From assembly GCF_000005505.3 (NCBI RefSeq), contig NC_016132.3:55628914-55692913 (forward strand): 64,000 bases of DNA, written 5' to 3'. The position numbers and the translations under genes are program-made. The number at the start of each line of letters is the position of its first letter. Positions within the stretch are counted from its first letter, which is position 1. Of this stretch, positions 36,328 through 46,199 are shown in pieces. Below the pieces are notes generated by a model. It did no database searches. It saw only the letters and a program-made list of their open reading frames with translations, and was not told where the DNA came from. This DNA comes from Brachypodium distachyon (Eukaryota > Streptophyta > Magnoliopsida > Poales > Poaceae).

Positions 36328-37408
36328 GATGAGAAGATCATGTAAAAACACACATTTGAGACATATCTAGGCGAAACCAATTTTTTTTTAAAATTTTACA
36401 ATTACCACCGTTTTTGGGCTGTTGGTTCCTCAGGCCACTAATATTGGAGTTTAACGCAAGTTGACAGCAATCCTGACCCTGGCTCCTATTATTACTCTAA
36501 AAAATAAAAGACAGCAATCCTGACAATTGGGACCACCTGTCAGATCCAACGTGGCTTTTCCCAATCCAACGTGGCATTTTCCTCTGTCTCAAAAAAAAAA
36601 GTTGTCTGATTCCCCTGCCCACGGCTTCTTCTTCCTCCTATCGTCTGACCGCCGGCCTGCCCGCGCCGCATGGCCGCCGCAAGGCCTGCACGCGCTCCCG
36701 CCCGCCCGCCTGCGCCCCCGCCGCCGGCCTGCCCACGCTGCGCCCCCGCCGCCTGGCTGCCACACCGCCTGCAGGCGCTCCCGCCTGGCCGCCTGCGCCG
36801 CCGTCCGTCTGCTGCCCCGCATCGCATCGGACTCCGGCCGCTCCCCATCGCCCCCATCGGCCGCCCCGCATCGCATCGGACTCCGGCCGCTCCCCGTCGC
36901 CCCCTTCTGCAGAGCGCTTCGTGCCGCTTCGCGAGCCCCCGCGGACACCAGCCCGCTCCGGCCGTGGGACACCGTGATGCACCTCTCCTCCCCATCATTA
37001 CTACCCTGTGGGACACCGCCGGCCTCTGCCTAGTCGCCATCATCGTCTGCAAAGGCGGGTCTCATGCGGTGCAGCGCGGCGGGGTCAGGTTCCAGGGGTG
37101 CGTGCGGCTGGGCGCTGTGGACGAGGGTGCGGCGTGCGTGCGGCTGGGCGGCGGGGCAGCTTCGTCGCGGCGGCGTCCTGCTGGGTGCTCAATCGGGTTC
37201 GGACATGATGGAGGGCTAGGCCAACGTGGAGCAGGTGGCACCTGACATGTGGGCCCCCCGTCAGGTTTTCCATCAAAACGCGATCAAATGAAAAATCAGT
37301 GCGCGGGAGTACAACGGATCACAAAAACGGTGGTAATTTGATTTTTTTTAAAGGTGGTTTTCTTATATATGTGCCTCAAATGTGGTGGTTTTAAGTAATT
37401 TTCTCATC
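36328..37408. mobile_element. Probable Mutator-like element with long TIRs and GC-rich interior
   Basis: The first 90 or so bases (from GATGAGAAGATC, through CACATTTGAG, to AATTACCACCGTTTTTG) recur inverted at the right end, which finishes TTCTCATC at 37408. The arms are diverged. Between them lies about 650 bp of very GC-rich DNA (36630-37250), with open frames in several phases but no recognisable protein, bounded by AT-rich arms. This layout is that of a Pack-MULE carrying captured host sequence. No convincing target duplication was found, so the exact limits are uncertain. Confidence 0.6.
36814..36911. repeat. 49-bp tandem repeat in the GC-rich cargo
   Basis: The block GCCCCGCATCGCATCGGACT...CTCCCC begins at 36814 and again at 36863, almost identical. 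It produces the repeated peptides seen in the overlapping spurious frames. Confidence 0.85.
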
Positions 37409-37745
37409 TGAAAAACACCCCACCCGGGCTTGCAGGACCAGCCCCCGCCCCCCTCTCCCACTCGGTCTCCAGGGGCTTGCAGGGCGCCATCCACAGAGAC
37501 ACGCCGGCAGCCAAGGACTTCAACGGCTGTCCCGAGGATCCCACACGGGCGAGCTCAATCTGGTCATCTGCCCCTCCGCACGAGGTCCCAGGGCCCCCTC
37601 CTCTCCCTCTCCGCTGCGCCGCCGCGGAAGCTAAGTGGCACAAAACCAAATCAGAGTGGAATTATTTTAATCAGAGTAGAACTTTAAGATGTTTCGGTGT
37701 TGCTATTTTGCTTTTTTTTTGTGAGTACAAAATAGCTTGTTTGTT

Positions 37746-38605
37746 GAGGTAAATACACCAGTGGTCCAACTACTAGAGAGGTGGGAGCAATTTAGTCTAA
37801 ATTCTTGAAATTGGGGTGGACTAGTCCTAAAAGTTGAAAGGTGGGAGCAAAAAAGTCCAATCTAATCCGAATGGAGACGTGGTTTCATCTCGGCCGTTCG
37901 TATGGCGAACTTGTACTTTTAGCAAAGAGACCCCTCAGTATAAGACATTAACAGAAAGGTCCAGACCACACAACAAAGATAGTTTTTCCAAAAAAAAAAA
38001 ACACCCGGCGCATTTCTGTCCTCTTTCCTTGCTAACTGCTTCGCCTTCCCTGACTCTTCGTTGTCGCCTCGACGATGACGACGTGGGCGATCAGGCGTCT
38101 CCTCGTCGGCTGCGAGACACGACGATGCCGTCGGAGCCCCGCCTCCGGTAATGGGACTCTGGTCGCCACAGTACGGTAAGATCGCTCGACTGCCAAACCT
38201 GCCACCGCCGCCTCTAACCCGCTCGGGACCAAGATTCCCCCTCATGAACTACCCCTCAACCAGCGCTAATGCGGCACCCGCCCTTGCGGAAGCTCCTCAT
38301 CGGTGGCCGGCCAAATTCTAGGGTTAGAGAGGTGCGGGGGAAGAGGAATAGAGCGGTGCGGGCGGCCGAAAAGGAACACGAACCGTCATGCACTTGTTAG
38401 AATTCGGAGCAATTTAGTCAAAGTCCAGGGGGTTTTCAGCAAAATGGAAAAACCGACTAAACATGCCACGTGTCCTCTCCTTATTGGCCAGGACCTCTAA
38501 TGAATCCGCGAATCAACTTTTAGGACTAGTCCACCCCAATTTTCAAGAATTTGGACTAAATTGCTCCCACCTCTCAACTGTTTGGACTGCCAGTGTATTT
38601 ACCTC
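37746..38605. mobile_element. Mutator-like element, 860 bp, with about 92-bp TIRs
   Basis: Begins GAGGTAAATACACCAGTGG and ends with its inverted counterpart ...CAGTGTATTTACCTC. The inverted repeat extends about 92 bp at close to 90 percent identity (shared blocks GAGAGGTGGGAGCAATTTAG and GGGGTGGACTAGTCCTAAAA). It is flanked by CTTGTTTGTT (37736-37745) and CTTGTTTTTT (38606-38615), a 9-10-bp duplication with one mismatch. The interior is moderately GC-rich with no transposase, so it is non-autonomous and possibly carries a gene fragment. Confidence 0.85.
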
Positions 38606-40192
38606 CTTGTTTTTTAGTATCCCATTGCCACGCACGGACATTTTCCTACTAACTTTTATTTGTCGCAAACTTGCAAACTATCAACATTTATCATCGAAAT
38701 CTAAAACATGCACTGTAGATCAAAAGGGGAAATCAACTCTCACTTAAACACGTTTTTTTACATAACTCATGTACTTATCTATGTTGTCTTATCTTTAATT
38801 CCTATCTCTAATCTTGACCTAACGTTGGAGACCGATGGACCAGAACGAAGGTTTGCATTAGATAGGTAGTCATTCATTTGAACATAAAAAAATGTCTTCC
38901 GTTTGTAAACTTTGTCTATTTCCTCAACCTTTAGCCCACAGCTCATGAATCGTTTTTGCTCGACTTCTTTATGACCTCGATCCCAACGCAGGTTCATTCA
39001 ACTTAGCGCCAACGAGTTGGGCCTCTCATGGTGATGTAGTCGAAAGAGCTCTCCGCAGTATGCACATACGCGAAATGCAACTTTTTTTCCTGCAAACCTC
39101 GCTGGGTTGTGTCACCTGTTAATACCGCTGCAGTCGAGAAGGTCAGTCATGATCAACTCCTTGACATGCACACTCTTGGCACAATGCGGTTGATTCCTCT
39201 GGATTTAGCTTCAACCTCTTTGCAATCAAGTATCACATGAGGACCAATTTGGTTGGAGAGTCAACCGACTTCTAAGTTTTTTCTAAATAGAACCATCACA
39301 TGTTAAAGGATACATGAAAGACGTACAAACTCGTGTTATATGCCCCAACTATGGTGCACGGAAATTGTTGACTATTCGGATCAATTTTAAGACAAATTAA
39401 TACATCAATGTTAGATGTGTATTTGTTCGGACCATTTGAATTTCTATGTGTGTCTGTGTGTAAAATGAATTCGACAATCGAATTAGCAAACTAATTTTCA
39501 AATAATAGATCATGTGAGGTGATGATGGGTCACTTTTGGACGAGGTCCGAGAAGGGCGCCGCAGGAGGTAGCAACAGTGACGAACGAGTCGCGTGGGAGG
39601 CAGTGTGCACGTACGCCGTTCCGACATAACTCCACACAGTCGATGGCAACATGCAAGGGCCGGCTCTCGAGATGCATCTTCTCGTCCTCTCGTAGGATGC
39701 CTTATTAGGTATTTGTCAATTTACTCTTTTCTGTTCGTGTACAATTGCTTACTGTATCAATTGACTTTCGTTTACCCACGTTTGTTGTCATCTTGTTTAA
39801 TGACACTAGATATGGGAATTATGTTTTGGTGGTGTATTTTTCTTTCGGTAAGCTGTAGTGAGTTACAATGTCGATTTTGGTTGATTGGTTTCAACTTCTG
39901 TAGTTTTTAGGGATGAGATAGCATTCTTGATTCTTGTGAAAACTTTGTGTTGAACAGCCCATCGAAAGAAGTATTCTCTTTTGAGGCAAACATGGTAGTT
40001 GTCTAGCTATATTATCTCAAAAAATGTAATCATGTATACAATTTCAGTCGACATTGTGAGAAATAGGAAGAACATAATCTTATCTTATATGTGTTCCCAA
40101 AAAACACTAGAAGAAATAATTTTATAAAAATGAAGGATTCAAAAAAAAAATTCTCCTCCTTTTGTCCCGTGTAACCGGAGGAATCATTATCA
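38606..40192. other. Gene-free interval downstream of the TRAF zinc-finger gene
   Basis: AT-rich with no recognisable coding frame. A CCATTGCCACGCACGGAC motif at about 38622-38640 resembles, in inverse orientation, the GCCCGTGCGTTGCTACGGA at 42902-42920. Such motifs recur at the ends of grass repeats. Nothing else is definable. Confidence 0.5.
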
Positions 40193-41370
40193 TCATGGCT
40201 GACCGTTCAAGCTTTTCTCTAGCTCAGCAAGAGCTTTAGTAAGAGACCTCACATCCAAAGCTTTGCGCAACGTAGCATGAGAGTCACACTGCAGCCAGAC
40301 AGACATGGATCAGTACGGTTTAATCACCAGCCTGACCGTCAGATCGATCAGATGCTGAGATATAAAAATAAAAATAAACAAGCAAGTGTACATATGTAGG
40401 TAGCTAGAGATAGGTGAAGACTGGCCTTTTCCAGCAGTAGAAGACGCTTCTCCACCAGATCCAGATGGTCATGACGATCACTCACAGGGACGTGAGTAAG
40501 CAGGATTTTCCGGAGGTGAGACTGAAGAAACTGAGCACAGTGAGATTCAAGATTGCAGCTGGGGAAGGCAGACTCACACCCAAGCTGGTAGAAGGGGCAA
40601 TTGGTGAGCTTCATGGGACAAGAAGTGATGCAATGCCTGTCCATTTGACTCCTGATGACGCTGAGTTCGCAGTGCTGCTCACAGGGAAGGAGCTTCAAGG
40701 GGCAAACCTCGTCGTGCTCATGAGCGCGAAGAGCAGAGACCTCGGCTCGGCAGCCTTGATTCTGGCACCTTACAGGCCTGAAGCTGCAATCGACATGCCC
40801 ATCAGCATCAGCAGCTTTCCTCTCCAGCTTCTCACGGCAATGGAACCGGCCGCTGACATCTAAATTTCCGACAAGGAGCAGAGACCGGGCAATGGCTTCC
40901 CTGGCGTGGATCGGCCAGAAACGGGTCGTCTCCATTTCTTGGACAAGGTCGTCGATCCTGTCGTCGCGGCTGTCGCTCAAGTATGGCAGCCCGAGGCCAA
41001 GCCATCCGACGACTACATTCCTCTTGGTGCTCGCGAAATCGTCCAGGAAGATGGATAAATTCTCGCTTGGATCCATGGACATGGTCTCTTCCGTGTTGTC
41101 CAGAATGATGCTCGTGCTTCTGTGCGTGATGTAGTCTACCAGCTCCTTGCGCGTCTCGACGGCGACGACCGAGGAAGAGGAGGAGTCCCTGGCGCTGGCC
41201 AAGGAGAAGAAGAAGGAGAAGGTTGTGCTGTCGACGCATGCCGTGGCCAGGCCGGAAAGCAGAAGCTGCGCCAGTCTGTGCACCATCTGAATGTCACAAT
41301 TGGGGCAAGGGAAGAGGACACGATCATCATCAACTTCTGCTTCAACTATTGCTGGGATCTCCAATTCCAT
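40193..41370 (-). CDS. TRAF-type zinc-finger protein (plant TRAF-type zinc finger-related family)
   Basis: Function in plants is not established; the fold suggests protein binding. Two exons: 40426-41370 and 40193-40288; 346 residues. The start is the ATG at 41370; the frame opens a few codons further up without another ATG. An N-terminal FPCPNC pair (Cys22 and Cys25) is followed by a middle helical part. A Cys/His-rich TRAF-type zinc-finger block covers residues 195-278 (VDCSFRPVRC ... DEVCPLKLLPCEQHC ... DRHCITSCPM ... NCPFYQLGC ... SHCAQF), and a leucine-rich helix follows (LVEKRLLLLEK). Exon 2 adds a helical C-terminus (CDSHATLRKALDVRSL ... ELEKSLNGQP). The intron starts with GC, not GT, on the minus strand (AAAAG|GCCAGT) and ends TGCAG. 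No GT site nearby keeps the frame. Read without splicing, the frame runs into a hydrophobic tail and stops at 40348. Confidence 0.82.
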
Positions 41371-42174
41371 TTCTTTCAACTGCCTGCCAGCCTGCCATAT
41401 GCATGAGTACTAGAACGGGCTCCGACGGATGATGATTACCAGCAAATTAAGATTCCGCATCTTTCTAACCTTTGGTTTTGGAGGCTGCAAAGAGATGCAG
41501 TTGCAGAGAATCGATCAATCGATCCCGGCAACAGCAAGCAGTCCCAAGATCAGCCTAGCACGATTGAAGCAAAATTCTGATTCTGATTGCGAGTCCCTTG
41601 GCTTCTTCTCTTGTTGTGGCTATGGCTTTTGGGAAAAGGGCAAAGTCAACCCACAGGGAGTGGGGTCTGGTGGGAAGAAAGTAGCAGAGGAGGAAATTTG
41701 GGTTCAGGGAAGAGATAAATTATTTTCTTTCTTTGTTTCCTTCCTTTTGGTAGGCTGGACACATCTAATGATCGTGCCATTTGGATCGACAGAGAGTGCG
41801 AGGGAGTTGGGATTTGGTCCTGATTTGATCAGTTGATCCAATGATTGAGTATAAGGACCTATACAAAATCCACGTAAATTAATTTAGGATGGAGGGAGTA
41901 CACGTGACCGCTAGATAAATATAAAAACATCCTTGCCCAACAGGGCATATGTGAAATGAAGTAGTAATTCAATAAGATAAGCACATTTAATATCATGTCA
42001 ATGATTGTTTAGGCCACGATTCTCAAATTGTGTCCAGTGTAAAGGTTAGTGTCCTTGACATTGTTAGCTGTTAATGGTTTTAAGTAATAAAAATGAGGTG
42101 CAGCTTAGCTGCTACATAAATGAAATTCTAACTTGAAAGATATCATGTAGAGCACCATGGACAGTGTTGTCTTA

Positions 42175-42510
42175 TAGCATGTACAATGGTTGATAAGACT
42201 GTTTTATCTTACATGTTCCACGTCATTTAGAAAAGATAACAAAACATGTTGTACAATGAGTTATCTCTTAATGTTATATCTTAAAATTAATGCTTAGATG
42301 AATAAAATTAACTAAATAAATGTTAAGAAAAGGTGAAATCTAGTATAATGGGAAAATTGTCTTATCTTTGTCTTATCATTCTTGTGAAAAGATCATTTCT
42401 TAATTAAGAGAAGACTTGTGTTTTTTCTTCGTTTCTCTCTCTTCCACATCAGATTTTATCTTATGTGGCACCGTTAAGAGAAACCTGACGTCACCCCATT
42501 GTACACGCCC
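42175..42510. mobile_element. Tourist-type MITE (PIF/Harbinger)
   Basis: Starts TAGCATGTACAATGG and ends CCATTGTACACGCCC, an inverted pair. It is flanked by TTA on each side (42172-42174, 42511-42513), the 3-bp target duplication expected of PIF/Harbinger MITEs. Length 336 bp. A fragment of the same right end occurs near 13833-13853 (CCCATTATACACGCTCTTAA). Confidence 0.82.
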
Positions 42511-42947
42511 TTAGGCACCGGGATGGAGTTGATTGGTTGAGTACTTGCGTATGAACAGTGTTGTCTTAGGCACCGATGGGTAAAAGAAAAATTCGTAAAT
42601 TGCCTTTACTCTGGCTCAATCCGAGCAGTATATACGGGGAAGGAAAATCAGCTGAGCGTCCGGGCGAGTCTGGGAGCAGCGAAAATATAGCTCGTCTCGT
42701 CTCCATTCCTGGGCAGCCTATTCGTTCGTCGCCTGCTCGAATCTGGGCCTCTATGAAACTGAGAGAAATGATGCCTTTGTGGGCTACTATTGGGCTGGAA
42801 CCCGGGGAAATCTGTAAGCTATAATAAGGGTAAGAAAAGTTTCCTTGGTGCCAGCTCCGCTCAACTTAGGCATAAACGGAAGATTGGAAGATTAGTTAAG
42901 TGCCCGTGCGTTGCTACGGACTAACAGAAAAAATTATAAAGTCATCA

Positions 42948-43161
42948 ATTAAAGGTTTTTTTTCTTGCAAATGCGTGCCAAGCAAAACACATTACCAGAT
43001 CGCGTGAAATCCCAAGTTTTTTTCTTCTTTCTCGACTAAACTCTAAGAAGTTTGATTAAAGGTTTTTTTTTCTTGCAAATGCGTGCCAAGCAAAACACAT
43101 TACCACATCGCATGAAATCCCAAGTTTTTTTCTTCTTTCTCGGCTAAATTTAAGAAGTTTG
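42948..43161. repeat. Exact-length tandem duplication, two 107-bp units
   Basis: Unit 1 is 42948-43054 and unit 2 is 43055-43161. Both run from ATTAAAGG through GCGTGCCAAGCAAAACACAT to TAAGAAGTTTG, with only a few substitutions. The small divergence suggests a fairly recent event. Confidence 0.92.
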
Positions 43162-44678
43162 ATTTAACACAAAGTTAGAACTTCTTATATTTAGAAACGA
43201 AGATAGTATTTAACGAGCTCATTCAATATCCTGTAAACAAAATAAGAGAAACTATATGCAGAGAATGTATGTCTACATCGAGATTGAAAGTGTTGCTTCA
43301 CCACAGGAACATTATGAACTCTTATTAAAAAGGCATTTGTCATACGATGGGAGACACCTTTGAGGCTTCGGCCATAGGATCAGTAACCTTCTAAGTCTAA
43401 GAACCTTCTCGAGTTCAGTTAACTGAATCAGCAGGAATGTATATTTTGCTATGTATATTCTGCCTCCAGGTAACTATAGCGATACACAAACATTTATACA
43501 TTTCGATCAAATGTGTTTGAAGTTAGCCTCTCCTTCCATGCATCCGGTTTAGCAACCTGAAAAAAGGCAAGAGTTGTAAAAATTTACATCTCAGGCTAAG
43601 AACTTAAGATGCCAAGCAGAAGTTCAGACTTCAATCTTTCAGTTTGGACCAACAGTACATAAAATTGAAAAAATGAAGCATTAAAAGAATTCCATAGCCT
43701 GACCAAACTGTTCACAATTCATATTGTAGCATTATTGCTTGATTAAATATAATCAGAAGGGTCACTGGGTCAGGCATTTAAAAATGTAGAAACATCCATG
43801 TCAGCTAAATCATAGATAAGGACAGCCCGATGCTCATATACTTTGTCGAGCCATCTTACACACTACAACACTAACCAGAGATACATTGTCCCTTTTTTTT
43901 ATTAGAAACTGGGAGTACCAAAAAAACGAAGGTAAACAGAAATATGCCATACGAAAGGAAGTAACTGGCAGCGCAGGGGGAGTGCACAAGAGTAAGAAGA
44001 AAACACATGAAATTGCAATCAAGTATGTGAACTGGCTGACGGTACCTTACGACAATGCCCCCATGAAACACCTTATTCTCTAAATAGTGGTTTGCTAGCA
44101 GCATACCTGCTGTCATCAAATACGCAGGTACCGGCTGCATCAGTAGCTGCGCCTACAGAAAATTATCGATTTGTTTGAGTACAAGATTAGAACTTTGCTC
44201 TAGCTCTGTAGGAGAAACCCATATCAGTTTTAGACGTCAGTGTTAGATAAGGAAAAAAAATAACAGTGCAGAGCAGTAAAGAGAGACAAATCGCCTACCA
44301 GGGTTCATGTGCATCTGCAAAAGGCAGTAAAGCAGAAGAAAAAGAAAACTCTTATTTACCTTGTTGACCAACAGTTTTTTTTACTGCTATTATATATTGG
44401 AACCAGGGTAAGAGTACAATATGTAGATGCAAGGTTCTCAGTTTCTACCCTTCTTTTAGCTCTTCCGATTCCCATGTAACTGAAATTAGCTAAAGTTAGG
44501 TACAATTGTACAATGAAAAATGTTCTTACCTTGCAACTGAAATTAGCCCTTCCAATTCCACCATGGAAAATGAAAAATCAGATAGCCATATCAGTTCTAC
44601 CAATTAAATTAGCTTACCTTAATTTGGAAGCCCATCTTCCCTGGACGCAGATAGGACAAATGTTCTTTCTTGTCATGA

Positions 44679-46146
44679 TCAATAATTGAGTAAGGTACTA
44701 ACCTTTCACAACAACAGAGTTTACAGGTCAGAAGTTGTACCTTCATACATGATACGTAACATTGAAGTAATTATTTACTGAGACACAATAGCACCCCTCC
44801 CCCTGCATTGTGAATCGCTCTTTTTCTATCTAGGATATGCTAATCACAAAGTAGAACAAGCTTAAAGAAATTAAGAAGCCAAGGAGAATCTACAAAACAA
44901 TTGGAGGTAGCTAATCCTGCACAATAAAACTGCAAGCTTCTTCCCGTGCATAGACAGTACAATACCTCGCGTGGTGGGCAGTGGCCTTCTTGGGCAAGCT
45001 CAATGTGACTGCACTCTGGATTTCCCTATAAGCAAACCAGAAATGTAACCCTCTTTTAGACTTGCTATGACCAATTCACTGAACCACATGTCATGAAAAA
45101 GAACATTTTTTCATAAAGCTTGCAGGTCCATACAATATTTTTCAAACCTGCCTGAAAGAAAGGGGCTTATCCCTGAATCCTAAATCAGATTTCTACGTCA
45201 TTCATTTTTTCTCCAAGTGCACTTATATATTACATAGTACGAATACAATAATAATAAGAACTGTGAGGTAAAAAAAAATCAGGAATCCTGTAATTCATGT
45301 AGACCTATAACTCAATTTTGAGGTGAGAATACCTCAATGCAAGAACACATTAGATGAAATCATGATGCAAATGTCACACACTAAACTAAAGAATATGTAA
45401 GACCTTGACATCGGGGAAATTAAAATATGCATTAACAACATAGTGTAAGTATAATGTGTGATCAAGAAATTCAGAGGGTAAATCGTATACAACAAGCAAA
45501 AATAAGGCCGTTCTCTACTCTCTTTTTTCTGACGTCTTATTATAATGTACTTCGCATCCACATCAGTTTGTAAGTTTCACTAATTAATTAATAAGGAAAC
45601 TCACCAATGACGTCTTATATAATGTACTTCTCATCCACAGCAGTCTGCCGATACCCCTTGTTTCATTAGAAGGGGCAGTTTTTGTAGGGCCTTGTACAGA
45701 GATATACCAGCACCTCAGATTTTATCTTTGCTGCTGAACACGTAAGACCATAATATGACCTGCCTGAAGCAAGAGCTAGTTAGAATTGACACACAAGAAA
45801 CTCAGAAGCACACCTACCTAGCAAATCGACCAGATGCCCAATTTCCCCCTCAGCTTACGTGATTCATACACACGGAGCAGTTGGGGAGGCACGGCCCCTC
45901 AGCCTCCTCGTGCTCCCACGAGGCCGCATCGGAGCGGCCAGTAGGATTCAGTGGTCGTGGCGGCGCGGCCATCTGCGGATGGCGGGGCTGCGGCGGTGGT
46001 GTGGGAGGGACAGCCACAGGGTTGCGGCGGCGCGCGAGGCCAGCGGCCCGCGAGGCGACGGGGCAGGAGGATTCCAGCAGCGGCGACACGAGGACCACGA
46101 GACGAATCAGTAGGAAACAAGTAATACGCGAATCGGCGAATCCCAT
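44679..46146 (-). CDS. Small secreted Cys-containing protein, family not recognised
   Basis: I do not recognise the family. Favoured model: exons 45859-46146, 44966-45025 and 44679-44702, coding for 123 residues. The start is ATG 46146, preceded by a leader with AAACCCTA; a longer open frame upstream (to 46362) has no stop but looks like leader. Residues 1-25 or so form a signal peptide or anchor (CFLLIRLVVLVSPLL). A basic, Pro-rich middle follows (RNPVAVPPTPPPQPRHPQ). The C-terminus is Cys-rich (GPCLPNCSVCMNH, then PECSHIEL, then EGHCPPRE): five Cys within about 27 residues. The protein is probably exported and disulphide-bonded. Further well-formed exons lie downstream (44618-44702, 44299-44314, 44107-44152, 43523-43556) and stay open in a different frame, so the true product may be longer or alternatively spliced. 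Confidence 0.5.
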
Positions 46147-46199
46147 GGATTCGAGGGAGAAACGAGAAAAAGAAGGAGAAGAAGATGGGTTTAGGGTTT

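Larger units (their letters stand above)
41400..43522. other. Intergenic interval with MITE and tandem duplication
   Basis: About 2.1 kb between the TRAF zinc-finger gene (its promoter faces this side) and the small secreted-protein gene. It contains the Tourist-type MITE, the 107-bp tandem duplication and a lone Stowaway half-end (GGATGGAGGGAGTA near 41890). No coding frame is supported. Confidence 0.5.

Noticed and set aside
36527..37245. Several overlapping open frames of 110-190 codons on both strands
   Set aside because: They lie in the GC-rich, internally repeated interior of the long-TIR element, are open in several phases at once, and match no family I know.
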